Source: Christensenella minuta
GTDB taxonomy: Bacteria > Bacillota > Clostridia > Christensenellales > Christensenellaceae
Assembly: GCF_003628755.1 (NCBI RefSeq)
Contig: NZ_CP029256.1
Span: 1,445,585-1,509,584 of the forward strand
Direction: 5' to 3'
DNA: 64,000 nt
Shown: positions 33,868-43,988 of the stretch, in pieces
How the letters are laid out: each line of letters begins with the position of its first letter
Position numbering within the stretch: the stretch's first letter is position 1
Position numbers and translations under genes: made by a program
Notes under the pieces: model-generated
Seen by the model: the letters and a program-made list of their open reading frames with translations, nothing else
The model's database searches: none
What the model was told of the DNA's origin: nothing

Positions 33868-36066
33868 TTATCCTGTTAGCCGACCGAACGAATAAAAGTG
33901 CTTTGTCCAGTATGGCGTTTCAAATGACGAATAGCCGATAGGCTTTCCAGCTTCAAGCATCATTCCATTCCCGACGTAAAATGCAACGTGCGTTACAGGA
34001 TGACCCGCGCTATGCGTTCCTGTAAAAAATATAAGGTCGCCGGGGTGGGCTTCTTCACGCGAAATAGGGGTACACATATTGTAAAGCCCCTGCGCGTTCG
34101 TGCGCCCGACGTTTGCCACACCCGACGCATTGAGACACCAACATACATACCCGCTGCAATCAAAGGACGTTGCCGGGGTGCTGCCGCCCCAAACGTAGGG
34201 CATACCGATGTATTTTGTCGCTTCGGCTAAAAGTCGCTGGTAGGTTTCGTCATCGTAGGGTTCGCCGGGATAACCGCCTATGCCGCCACCGCCCGGTACA
34301 CCATTCAAACCGCCGCTGCCGCACTCTACAAAATAATACGGGTTGAGCGTTTCGCCATTTTGCGAATATTCAAGGTATAGCGTGCCGCCGCTCGTGCCGA
34401 TCTCGTCCCCGGTCTTGACTTCCCGACCGTCCGACACGCTCACGCTTACAAGCCCGTCATAAATGTAACGCAGACCGTCCGCACAATCGACTATAAGGCG
34501 GCTCCCTGCTTGCGTGACTGTTCCGGGCTGTCCTGCAAGCAAGGTTGTGCCGTAGGGAATGGAAAGCGTTACGCCGTCCGAATAGGAAATGCCGCCATTG
34601 TACGAATAGCCGTAGGGGGTTGTAATATAAAGTGTCCAATCACAATCAATCGGTTTGCCGAAATGCTGGCGGCTCCCTCGGCTCTGCACATACCCGTCAT
34701 ACATTTTTCGTTGCTCGTCATCCATACGACCCGCCGCAATCACGGAAAACATATTGACTGTCACATTGATATTGAAAATTCTTACTTCGTATTCTTCGGT
34801 TTTCGTGATAACCTCGCCCGTGGCTGGGTCTGTCGTTTCAACCGCGCGGGTGCGGGTTTCGGTCGTTGCTTCCGTCCATAACTGGAATTGCTCGTCAAAC
34901 AGTTCATCCAAAACGGGGCTTATATCCTCGAAAATAAAATCTTTATGTGCGGCGGTTAAAAATGCCATTAGCTCGTAAGGGTTATGCTCCACTTCGCCAA
35001 TGTTATAACGGTACTCGTCGTAGCCGGGGTTTTGCCCCTCCAGGCTATACGCTTCTTGTAATAACTCGGCTTCCTTTTGCGTGTAATAGTCCTGCGCTTC
35101 GTTTATGTCCCGATCTGCCGCTAGGTAGGCTGTGCCGATCATTGCCGTGCTGCTCTGCGCGATCATAGCCCCCACGGTTGCCACAAGAGAAGCAACAAAA
35201 ATAACGATCACGATTACAGCAATAGCGATCACAAGAGCGACGGGGTGGCGCATCAAAACGCCCGCTGTCCGCGCGGTTTTTCTTGCGGTTCTCCCGCCTG
35301 TTTTTGCCGCCGACTTTGCCGCCTTACGCGCACCTTTCGCATACTGCTTTTTAATTGCCCGTTTTTGTATGGCTCGTTTAATTGCGGGGGCGTTTTTGCT
35401 TTTTGCGCTGCTCTCTGCCGTCCAGCGATAAATACGGTTTGTTTGCGTCCTTACCGTGCGGCGGTCAAGACCCAGCGCACGGCGGGCTTTTAACGTGTTG
35501 CTCCGCTTTCGTACCCGCCGCCCAACCGCAAGGGTCGTGTTTACCGTGCGTTGCTCCGTTCGCTGTCCTGCCTTGACCGCCAAATTTTCGTCCTCGACGT
35601 GTTGATGTAGCTTGCTGCGTAAATACATTGCGCCGGCTCCCGCCGACTTTGCAATCGGCGTGATTCTTGCAGTCTTTGCTTGATCGTCAAAGATTAGTTT
35701 TGTTTTGTATATCTTTTTTTGTATGCTTTGCGCCTTTGACTGTATCGCATTATTTCCCGCCTTTTTACCGCCTGTTTCTGATCGGTCAAAAGGCGGAATT
35801 GAATTAACCGCCTTATTAGTAGGCTTTTCCTGTAATGCTTGTGACCGTTTCCGTGGAGCGGGGCGGCGTTTCGGCTGCCCCCGTGGTTTTTGTTTCGGGG
35901 TCGGTTGCGTTCCTTTTCCCGTTTGCTCATGGATTGGATCTCCGGGTCGTGCTTTTTTTGTCGTTCCGTCCGCAAGGTTTTCATCAACCAGCCCGTCACG
36001 GGTCATCTTTTGGACAACCTTATCTTTCGCCTTTAGCTCAAATTCCTTGCGCTCCAAGTGGCTCAT
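33868..36066 (-). CDS. CD1108-type cell-wall hydrolase of the conjugation machine
   Basis: 732 residues. A long basic cytosolic region (1-270), one membrane helix (about 272-300), an extracellular region, a degenerate M23-like segment (YGTTLLAGQPGTVTQAG..) and a C-terminal NlpC/P60 domain with SFDCSGYVCW (Cys), HPVTHVAFYVGNG (His). VirB1-like: it opens peptidoglycan for the transfer channel. Overlaps VirB4 stop by four bases. Confidence 0.9.
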   Translation of the reverse strand: MSHLERKEFELKAKDKVVQKMTRDGLVDENLADGTTKKARPGDPIHEQTGKGTQPTPKQKPRGQPKRRPAPRKRSQALQEKPTNKAVNSIPPFDRSETGGKKAGNNAIQSKAQSIQKKIYKTKLIFDDQAKTARITPIAKSAGAGAMYLRSKLHQHVEDENLAVKAGQRTEQRTVNTTLAVGRRVRKRSNTLKARRALGLDRRTVRTQTNRIYRWTAESSAKSKNAPAIKRAIQKRAIKKQYAKGARKAAKSAAKTGGRTARKTARTAGVLMRHPVALVIAIAVIVIVIFVASLVATVGAMIAQSSTAMIGTAYLAADRDINEAQDYYTQKEAELLQEAYSLEGQNPGYDEYRYNIGEVEHNPYELMAFLTAAHKDFIFEDISPVLDELFDEQFQLWTEATTETRTRAVETTDPATGEVITKTEEYEVRIFNINVTVNMFSVIAAGRMDDEQRKMYDGYVQSRGSRQHFGKPIDCDWTLYITTPYGYSYNGGISYSDGVTLSIPYGTTLLAGQPGTVTQAGSRLIVDCADGLRYIYDGLVSVSVSDGREVKTGDEIGTSGGTLYLEYSQNGETLNPYYFVECGSGGLNGVPGGGGIGGYPGEPYDDETYQRLLAEATKYIGMPYVWGGSTPATSFDCSGYVCWCLNASGVANVGRTNAQGLYNMCTPISREEAHPGDLIFFTGTHSAGHPVTHVAFYVGNGMMLEAGKPIGYSSFETPYWTKHFYSFGRLTG

Positions 36067-38528
36067 TGCTTGTTTACCTCGTCGGGTTTGGTCGTCATGA
36101 TCTTATATAGCTGTGTGTCTTTCGGGAAGTGATCAACAAAAGGAATGATCGTATTCCCAAAATACAAAAGCCCCTCGCCCTCATTGCTGTTTGTGACGTA
36201 TGATAATTGTTGCGGCGAAATAGATAACTGTTTTGCAATTCGTTGACGGTCGCCGGGAGCTTGGTTGAGCATATACACAAAATCCGAATTGTCAAAGATG
36301 TTTTCGATCTCCGGGGATAATAGCAGCGTTTTGACATTTTGCGTTATCCCTGTCGGAATGCCGTTCCACTTCCTAAACCGCTGCCAAATTTCCACACTGT
36401 ACGCCGCTGTTTGTTGGTCTTTGAAAAGCAAGTGAAATTCGTCGATATAAAACCGGGTTGCCTTGTGTCCCTCAAAACGGTTTACCGTAACCATGTTCCA
36501 CGCTTGATCTTCCAGTATAAGCATACCCAGCTTTTTTAAAGCCTTTCCCAGCCGCCGAATATCAAACGTAATCATGCGCTTATCGGTAAGCCCTATAATG
36601 TTTGTACGGTTATTGAACACATTAAGCGTACCCGTAACGTACATTTCAAGTGCTGTTGCGACGCGCTGCGCTTCTGGCTCTGGTTGCTGCCTTAATGCCC
36701 GGTAAAGGTCGCCCAATACAGGGACGTTTTCGGGTTTCGGGTTTGCGATATATTCCCTGTAAATAAGGGAAACACAACGATCAATTACCGTGCGTTCGAT
36801 TGGTTCAAGCCCATTTCTGCCGCCACAAATGAGTTCGCAGAACGAAAGCACAAAATCACTTTTGAGAGTTAGCGGGTTATCATCCTCCGAATAGTTAAGG
36901 TTGATATCCAGCGGGTTTATACATTGCTTGCTGTTCGGGGATAGTTCGATCACTTGACCGCCCAGCTTCAAAGTCAATGCGCCGTATTCACTTTCCGGGT
37001 CGCATACCAATATTTGATCTCGCGTAAGCAGGAACACGTTTACGATCTCACGCTTTGCCGAAAAACTTTTCCCGGCTCCCGGTGTTCCCAAGATAAGACC
37101 GTTCGGAGTTTTTAGCTGTTTGCGATCTGCCATTATCATATTATTAGATAAGGCATTAAGCCCGTAGTACAGGGATTGCGGACTATGTGAAAAAAGCTCT
37201 TGCGTTGTAAACGGTACAAATATTGCCGCGCTGGACGTGGTAAGTCCGCGCTGTATGGGAACAAGGTTTCGACCCAGTGGTAAGCTGCTTGCAAGTGCGT
37301 TTTCCTGTTGGAAATCAAGCGGCTTTAACGTGCAATTATATTTCTGTGCAATCCCTGCCGCCGCAAATGTTGCATTATCCAGCTTCTTTTTATCGTCTGC
37401 CGTATTCATGACAAGGAACGTAACTAAGAACATTCTTTCATTGCGGCTCTGCAAGTCTTTTAATAAGTTTTTTGCTTCGTCGCCATATGTCGCAAGGTCT
37501 GACGGTATAATGTCCATGTCGTACCCGCTGCGAACCGCCTTTTTCTGTTCCTCAATCTTCATTTTGTCAAGGTCTGTAATCTTTCGCTTTATGAGCTTGA
37601 CGGCGGCGTTTTGGTCGATTGACTGAATATGCAGATTGACGATCAAATCAGTGTCCATGTCGAGATAATCGGCAAGCATACGGTCGGAAAGCTCCGGGGC
37701 AAGTATTTGCAGATACGAAACCGCGCCGATTTTGCGTCCCATTGTAAACGTCCGATCATCTCGAAAGCTAAACGATGTTGGCGCAATAAAATCTTTTGTG
37801 GACAATCCCGATTGATACGTCAAATCCCAATTAAACATAAAGGGTTCTTTGCTGTCCGCATGGAATATGTCGTGCAACACTTTTAAACGGTCGTACCCGT
37901 TTAGCAATGATGCCCGAACGCCCAGCACCTTAAAGTTGTTCATTACGTCCATTTCAATGCGTTCAAGCCGCTGTTTCGCGCTTGCGAAGTCGTCCGCTTC
38001 AATACCGAATGTAAGGAATTTGCGCTTTTGTAGTCCGTTATTGCCTTTGGCAAGCTGGTCTTTTAACATACTCGCATATTCCTTGCGTATGTCGTCAAAG
38101 CTATCTCCCTGCGGTGGTATATCAATGATCTTCGCAAAGTTTTTCATATTGACGGATTGATTGATAAACGTAAGTTGTACCGTGATTGAGCTATCAAAGT
38201 AGTTGAGAAAATCACAATAATTTTCAAAAATCGTCGTCTTGTCCTCATTGTTTGCAAGCTGGTATGTGATATCTTGAAATTCAAGCATTTTTGTGTATAG
38301 CCTGTCCGTAACCCTGCATATCCCGTCACGATACATACGCAAATAGGGGATTGTATCTTGCGCCGTCCGTGGGTTTGCCGCCTTGCGCTTTTTCATTGCG
38401 GCAACGACGCGCTGTTTCTCCTGTGGTGGTAATTTCCTGTTGGGTGAACCGTGCAGTAATTTCATTCCTGTGTTATTTCCTGCGGGTGGTGTTTTTCTTG
38501 CCCGCTGCTTCTTTTTTGCTTTTTGCAA
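36063..38528 (-). CDS. virB4: VirB4-like conjugation ATPase
   Basis: 821 residues. Walker A GTPGAGKSFSAKRE, C-terminal FYIDEFHLLF as Walker B, and GITQNVKTLL, all VirB4/TraE features. Cytosolic motor of the type IV secretion system. Its start overlaps prgI by 56 bases. Confidence 0.95.
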   Translation of the reverse strand: MQKAKKKQRARKTPPAGNNTGMKLLHGSPNRKLPPQEKQRVVAAMKKRKAANPRTAQDTIPYLRMYRDGICRVTDRLYTKMLEFQDITYQLANNEDKTTIFENYCDFLNYFDSSITVQLTFINQSVNMKNFAKIIDIPPQGDSFDDIRKEYASMLKDQLAKGNNGLQKRKFLTFGIEADDFASAKQRLERIEMDVMNNFKVLGVRASLLNGYDRLKVLHDIFHADSKEPFMFNWDLTYQSGLSTKDFIAPTSFSFRDDRTFTMGRKIGAVSYLQILAPELSDRMLADYLDMDTDLIVNLHIQSIDQNAAVKLIKRKITDLDKMKIEEQKKAVRSGYDMDIIPSDLATYGDEAKNLLKDLQSRNERMFLVTFLVMNTADDKKKLDNATFAAAGIAQKYNCTLKPLDFQQENALASSLPLGRNLVPIQRGLTTSSAAIFVPFTTQELFSHSPQSLYYGLNALSNNMIMADRKQLKTPNGLILGTPGAGKSFSAKREIVNVFLLTRDQILVCDPESEYGALTLKLGGQVIELSPNSKQCINPLDINLNYSEDDNPLTLKSDFVLSFCELICGGRNGLEPIERTVIDRCVSLIYREYIANPKPENVPVLGDLYRALRQQPEPEAQRVATALEMYVTGTLNVFNNRTNIIGLTDKRMITFDIRRLGKALKKLGMLILEDQAWNMVTVNRFEGHKATRFYIDEFHLLFKDQQTAAYSVEIWQRFRKWNGIPTGITQNVKTLLLSPEIENIFDNSDFVYMLNQAPGDRQRIAKQLSISPQQLSYVTNSNEGEGLLYFGNTIIPFVDHFPKDTQLYKIMTTKPDEVNKQ

Positions 38529-38883
38529 TATTCATTTCCTCCTTTTTCCGTTCGTCAATTTCCTTTTGTAATTCCGCATAAAAATTGCGCGTCTGATAAG
38601 GTCGTTTGCGCTTACGGATGAAATGCGAACCGATATAATTTTTTAGAATCCGTTCAAGTGGCTGTCCGTCTTTTTCGTACATAGCACAAAAGAAAAACGG
38701 CATCATAATTACGATCATAATAAAAGCCGCTAAAGACGTTCCGATGTGTGATTTTGTCAAAAGGTAAAAGGGAATACCCACGCCCCCGGCGATCGCAAAG
38801 CAAATAAGCTGGCGTTTGGTGAGGTTAAAGGCAACCTTGCTTTTTACCTTGTTCAAATCCTTTGGTACTGGCACATATGGCAT
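38473..38883 (-). CDS. PrgI/VirB3-like membrane protein
   Basis: 136 residues. VPVPKDLNKVKSKVAFNLTKRQLICF and two membrane helices (about 28-46, 50-70), typical PrgI family. Channel component next to VirB4. ATG 38883 has the PrgI MPYVPVPKDL start; an ATG at 38898 is possible. Confidence 0.9.
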   Translation of the reverse strand: MPYVPVPKDLNKVKSKVAFNLTKRQLICFAIAGGVGIPFYLLTKSHIGTSLAAFIMIVIMMPFFFCAMYEKDGQPLERILKNYIGSHFIRKRKRPYQTRNFYAELQKEIDERKKEEMNIAKSKKEAAGKKNTTRRK

Positions 38884-38903
38884 AAAAATCAACTCCATTC
38901 CTT

Positions 38904-39773
38904 TTAGTGAGCGTTAAAGATGCTCTTTGAGAATGTCCCTGTTTTGAATAGGGCAAAACAAAGAAGCACGGTATAACCCGCAATCATCCAAATGCTCGCG
39001 TGTATGTTCTCCGTGACGGTTAGCGTATTGATAAGAACGGCGTAAATCCCAACACACACCATAATCAAAAGCCCTTGAAATGCAAGAGCTACTAAGCCCC
39101 GCAAGTAGTTTGTCCCCATGCTGCCCCATTCTTTATTGGTGAACGTGGCAAAGGGGATAGGTGCTAAACTGCAATACAAATAAATTTCGATCATGCGACC
39201 TGCGATTACTAAGGTTATGAGCAATGAGAAAATGAGCATTGCAAACTTGATAATGTATGTTTCCAGCACCAGCCCCAGCAGTTCACCGATTCCCATTGCG
39301 TTTAGTCCTGCTTGCATCTGCTCCAGCACGGCGGCAATGTCAATCGCCGTATTTTCTCCAATCGCGCCCGCGCTGGCATTGATAGCATATTGTGCTATGT
39401 CGAATACTCCCATAACGATTGTCATTGTGTTTGCAACGATGAACACCGCAATCCCTGCTTTCAAAAAGTATTTAAAAAAGCTGAATGTGTCAAAATCGTG
39501 CATATTGTTTCGGTCGGTTATCATCGTGACAAGCTCGTACACCAGCACAAACGTTATTATCATGCCTGCAATGGGAACAATTACCGTATCGGATATGTTC
39601 TTTATCATGGCGAATATTTCACCGTTCCAACCGACCGGGGTTTGTCCAACGTCCCCGGCAATCGTACCGACTTTGGTATTTACATCATTGAACATATCCG
39701 TTAGGTTGCCCTCAACAACGCCTTTCAAAAATTCCTTAATCGCATTTCCTATCTGTTCAAATATCCAACCCAT
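38904..39773 (-). CDS. VirB6/TrbL-like channel protein
   Basis: 289 residues, amphipathic start GWIFEQIGNAIKEFLKGVVEGNL and about six membrane segments with SLAPIPFATFTNKEWG. Inner-membrane channel of the transfer machine. It starts seven bases after the maff2 stop. Confidence 0.9.
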   Translation of the reverse strand: MGWIFEQIGNAIKEFLKGVVEGNLTDMFNDVNTKVGTIAGDVGQTPVGWNGEIFAMIKNISDTVIVPIAGMIITFVLVYELVTMITDRNNMHDFDTFSFFKYFLKAGIAVFIVANTMTIVMGVFDIAQYAINASAGAIGENTAIDIAAVLEQMQAGLNAMGIGELLGLVLETYIIKFAMLIFSLLITLVIAGRMIEIYLYCSLAPIPFATFTNKEWGSMGTNYLRGLVALAFQGLLIMVCVGIYAVLINTLTVTENIHASIWMIAGYTVLLCFALFKTGTFSKSIFNAH

Positions 39774-39779
39774 AGGCGA

Positions 39780-39872
39780 TTACCCGAATAGCCCTGCAAG
39801 TGTCGGCACAAGGGTAAGCCCAATGACGATCACACCACCGCCCGCCATAAGCTGCTTAATCCCTTGTGATTT
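39780..39872 (-). pseudogene. maff2, 3' fragment
   Basis: Encodes KSQGIKQLMAGGGVVIVG to LAGLFG, the C-terminal half of a Maff2-family membrane protein. Joined through the AA core to 50883-51007 it restores one in-frame 71-residue protein (AAK-SQGIKQ at the junction). Confidence 0.88.
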
Positions 39873-39961
39873 TACTGATGTGCGATAAAGAAGTAATAGA
39901 AGTGTAAAAAATTTTGCCGTTCCTATCCGGCACTCGCGCGTTGTGTCGGATAGGTCGGGCG

Positions 39962-41611
<1,650 letters not shown>

Positions 41612-41692
41612 CTATTCCGTGGTTTCATTGTACCACGGAACAGGGCTGGTTGTATAGCGGCAAAAGTGTCAAATCTGCTTCTTTACAGCTTG

Positions 41693-41881
41693 TCAAATCG
41701 CCGGTTTTTGTGTAGCAGCGGCTTCCGCTTCCAGTACCCGCGCCATTTTGTCGGCGGCGGTGGTGGTAGTGTCTTTCTTGAAATAGCCGGACACGACAAG
41801 GACGGAATTGCCCATGCGGATTTCCGTCACACAGTCGGGGCGGCGGGCGGTGCGGGTGTCGGGCTGCTTGTTATCTGCCAT
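41693..41881 (-). CDS. TnpW-family protein
   Basis: 62 residues: MADNKQPDT, TEIRMGNSVLVVSGYFKKD, TAADKMARVLEAEA. Small conserved companion of TnpX-type recombinases. AAAGGAG precedes the ATG at 41881. Confidence 0.85.
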   Translation of the reverse strand: MADNKQPDTRTARRPDCVTEIRMGNSVLVVSGYFKKDTTTTAADKMARVLEAEAAATQKPAI

Positions 41882-41895
41882 AGGCAATACTCCTT

Positions 41896-42738
41896 TCACT
41901 CGTTCATCAGTTCTTTCAAAAGCCCCAGCTTGTCCTGTGCGGCCTTTTTGCGGAAATTGCCGCCGGTACAGCACACCGGGGGACACATTTCCAGCACCCG
42001 GTCATAAATCCGGGAATGGGCGGTGTCTTTTGGGTGCTGCAACTCTGAAAGCGTGAGGTTGGTCGTGACGATCAGCGGCTTGCGGCTGCGGTAACGGCTG
42101 TCAATCACATGGAAAACCTGTTCCAGCCCGTATTCTGTCCCGCGCTCCATACCGAAGTCGTCAAGGATTAGCAGCGGATAGCGGCAAAGACGGGAAATAT
42201 ATTCATTCCTGCCCTCAAAGCTGGCGGCAAGGTCATTGAGGATAAGGGCAAAATTCGTCATATAGACGGGGATTTCTTTCTCCATGAGGGCGTTTGCGAT
42301 ACAGCCCGCAAGGTAACTCTTGCCGGTGCCGACGCTCCCCCAGAACAGGCAGCCCACATTCCCGGCGTAAGCCCGTTCCCAGTTCTTCACATAGTTGCGC
42401 GCCCGGATTGCCTGCGGGTTCTGGCCGTTGTCGTTCTCAAAAGTCCAGTCCCGCATGGCGGGGTCGGTAAAGCCCCGGCGTTTCAAGTCCTCTACGGTGT
42501 CAAGGTGCTTTTGCCGTTTCTCGGCGGCTTCCCGTTCCTCGCGGGCGGCTCTCTGGCAGTCGCACTCTGCCGGGTGGCGGTCACGGCCAAAGATAGCGGC
42601 CTTGTCCGGCGCAAAATAGGCTTCTTTCGGCTTATGGCACTTGCCGCAGTACAGTAAACCGTCCTCGCCGGTGTAGTCCTCCTGCTCCGGGGTGGTGGCG
42701 GTCAATCTGTCAATCATTTCTGAAAATGTGGTGTTCAT
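41896..42738 (-). CDS. DnaC-like replicative helicase loader
   Basis: 280 residues. N-terminal Cys pairs (CGKCHKPK, CDCQRAA), Walker A WGSVGTGKSYLAGC, Walker B PLLILDDFGMERGT, and a sensor-like VTTNLTLSEL. Loads the replicative helicase for element replication. ATGA overlap with the rep gene; start at 42738 after GGAGGGAG. Confidence 0.92.
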   Translation of the reverse strand: MNTTFSEMIDRLTATTPEQEDYTGEDGLLYCGKCHKPKEAYFAPDKAAIFGRDRHPAECDCQRAAREEREAAEKRQKHLDTVEDLKRRGFTDPAMRDWTFENDNGQNPQAIRARNYVKNWERAYAGNVGCLFWGSVGTGKSYLAGCIANALMEKEIPVYMTNFALILNDLAASFEGRNEYISRLCRYPLLILDDFGMERGTEYGLEQVFHVIDSRYRSRKPLIVTTNLTLSELQHPKDTAHSRIYDRVLEMCPPVCCTGGNFRKKAAQDKLGLLKELMNE

Positions 42739-43481
42739 AGGCTCTCTCCCTCCTTGAATGAGTAATCGGGGACGCCCTGTTTTGCGGCTCCCTTTCTGTC
42801 CCGGTCTGCCCACATACGGACAGCGGCGGCATAGTTGCGGTAATCTTTCCCGGTGGCGGCGATATACTGGCTCAATTCCTCGATGAACCGTTCCAGCCTG
42901 TCGGGGTACTCTGCCTGCAACTCGTCGTATTCGGTCTGTGACAGAAAAATATTCTGGTATCTGCCAAAAGCTGCGGGCGGCTCCCCACTCGCTCCCATTG
43001 TTTGGTTCTCTGTAAGGTTGTTTATAGTAGTTTGGTTAGGGGACGGTTTTCCGACCATCATAAGGTCGGTTTTCTGACCATCAGTAGGTCGGTTTTCCGG
43101 CTCTGTGAGGGTCGGATTTCCGGCCATCAGTTGGTCGGAAAACTGTACCTGTGGCACACGCGGCACTTTCACATATAGCCGGTTCGGTGCGGAGAAGCCG
43201 CCCCGTTCCCGTTCCAAAAGCCCCGCCATGTCCAGTTCGTTAAGCGCCCCCTTTATGGTGGTGCTGCCTTTATCCAGTATTTCGGCTATCTCCGCGATGG
43301 GATAGATAATATAAATCCTGCCCTCGTCGTCCTGCCACTTGTTCTTCTGGGAGAGGGTGGAGCGGTCTAACAGCAGCGCATAGAGCAGCTTGGCGGTCTG
43401 GGAAATCTCCATTTTGAACAGGAAACGGGGATAGGGCAGATAGGCGGGCAGCTTCGTGTCTGCCGTGATATAATCAGCGAT
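42735..43481 (-). CDS. RepA_N-type replication initiator
   Basis: About 248 residues. KLPAYLPYPRFLFKMEISQTAKLLYALLLDR and the winged helix IAEILDKGSTTIKGALNELDMAGLLERERGG are characteristic of RepA N-terminal domains. The linker contains five 23-bp-period DNA repeats (43044-43140). The expected start, after GGAGGTGATACT and before GCTGATTAT, reads ATC instead of ATG; the only in-frame alternative is at 43586 without a good ribosome-binding site. Confidence 0.85.
   Translation of the reverse strand: MADYITADTKLPAYLPYPRFLFKMEISQTAKLLYALLLDRSTLSQKNKWQDDEGRIYIIYPIAEIAEILDKGSTTIKGALNELDMAGLLERERGGFSAPNRLYVKVPRVPQVQFSDQLMAGNPTLTEPENRPTDGQKTDLMMVGKPSPNQTTINNLTENQTMGASGEPPAAFGRYQNIFLSQTEYDELQAEYPDRLERFIEELSQYIAATGKDYRNYAAAVRMWADRDRKGAAKQGVPDYSFKEGESL
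43044..43142. repeat. Five 23-bp iteron-like repeats inside the rep gene
   Basis: CGG(T/A)TTTC-type units begin at 43044, 43067, 43090, 43113 and 43136, exactly 23 apart, with consensus near GGTCGGTTTTCYGACCATCA. Since 23 is not a multiple of three, the repetition is kept at DNA, not protein, level. RepA_N plasmids keep their origin inside rep. Candidate oriV. Confidence 0.75.
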
Positions 43482-43601
43482 AGTATCACCTCCCTGTGTT
43501 CGGGTTGATTTTGGCGGTTTGTACGCATTTAGAACGCCGTTTCCGGAGGAAAAGGATAAATGTATCGCACACCCTTTGACACCCACGAAAAAAGCCTTGA
43601 T

Positions 43602-43988
43602 TTATGCGGGTTTGAAAGGCTCTAAAGCGTGACATTTATGCCTTTGTTTCCGTTTTCGCTCGGCGGCTTTGATTTTCTTCATGCGTCCGGCGCAGTCGGG
43701 GCAGTATTTTCCCCGGTTGGATTTGGGGACAAAGGCCGCGCCGCAGACGGCGCACCGTTTCCGGCTCCCCCGGTACAAGAGGGCTGCGGCCAGTTCCCCG
43801 TCAAGGGGCAGGACAGCCACACGGAACCACCGGCACATGAGGGAAAGGGAAATGCTCTGGACGCACACGCAAGGCTCCCCGTCATCTAACAGCAGACAGT
43901 TCCCTCCATCGTAGTTACAGCACTCATGCACCAGCCGCCGCGCCCGCCGGTGCTGTCGGTAGTCCATGCGGGGCAGCTTATCGTTCAT
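43602..43988 (-). CDS. Cysteine-rich VLP-domain protein
   Basis: 128 residues from ATG 43988. RLVHECCNYDGGNCLLLDDGEPCVC, MCRWFRVAVLPLDGEL and zinc finger CAVCGAAFVPKSNRGKYCPDC. Homologue of 28412-28756, overlapping the relaxase stop by 11 bases. Confidence 0.88.
   Translation of the reverse strand: MNDKLPRMDYRQHRRARRLVHECCNYDGGNCLLLDDGEPCVCVQSISLSLMCRWFRVAVLPLDGELAAALLYRGSRKRCAVCGAAFVPKSNRGKYCPDCAGRMKKIKAAERKRKQRHKCHALEPFKPA

Noticed and set aside
35132-35431. Plus-strand frame opposite the NlpC/P60 gene
   Set aside because: Low-complexity shadow of the basic region of the real minus-strand gene.
43044-43142. CRISPR-like array
   Set aside because: Five 23-bp units without unique spacers, inside a coding gene; iterons explain them better. 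No cas genes in the window.
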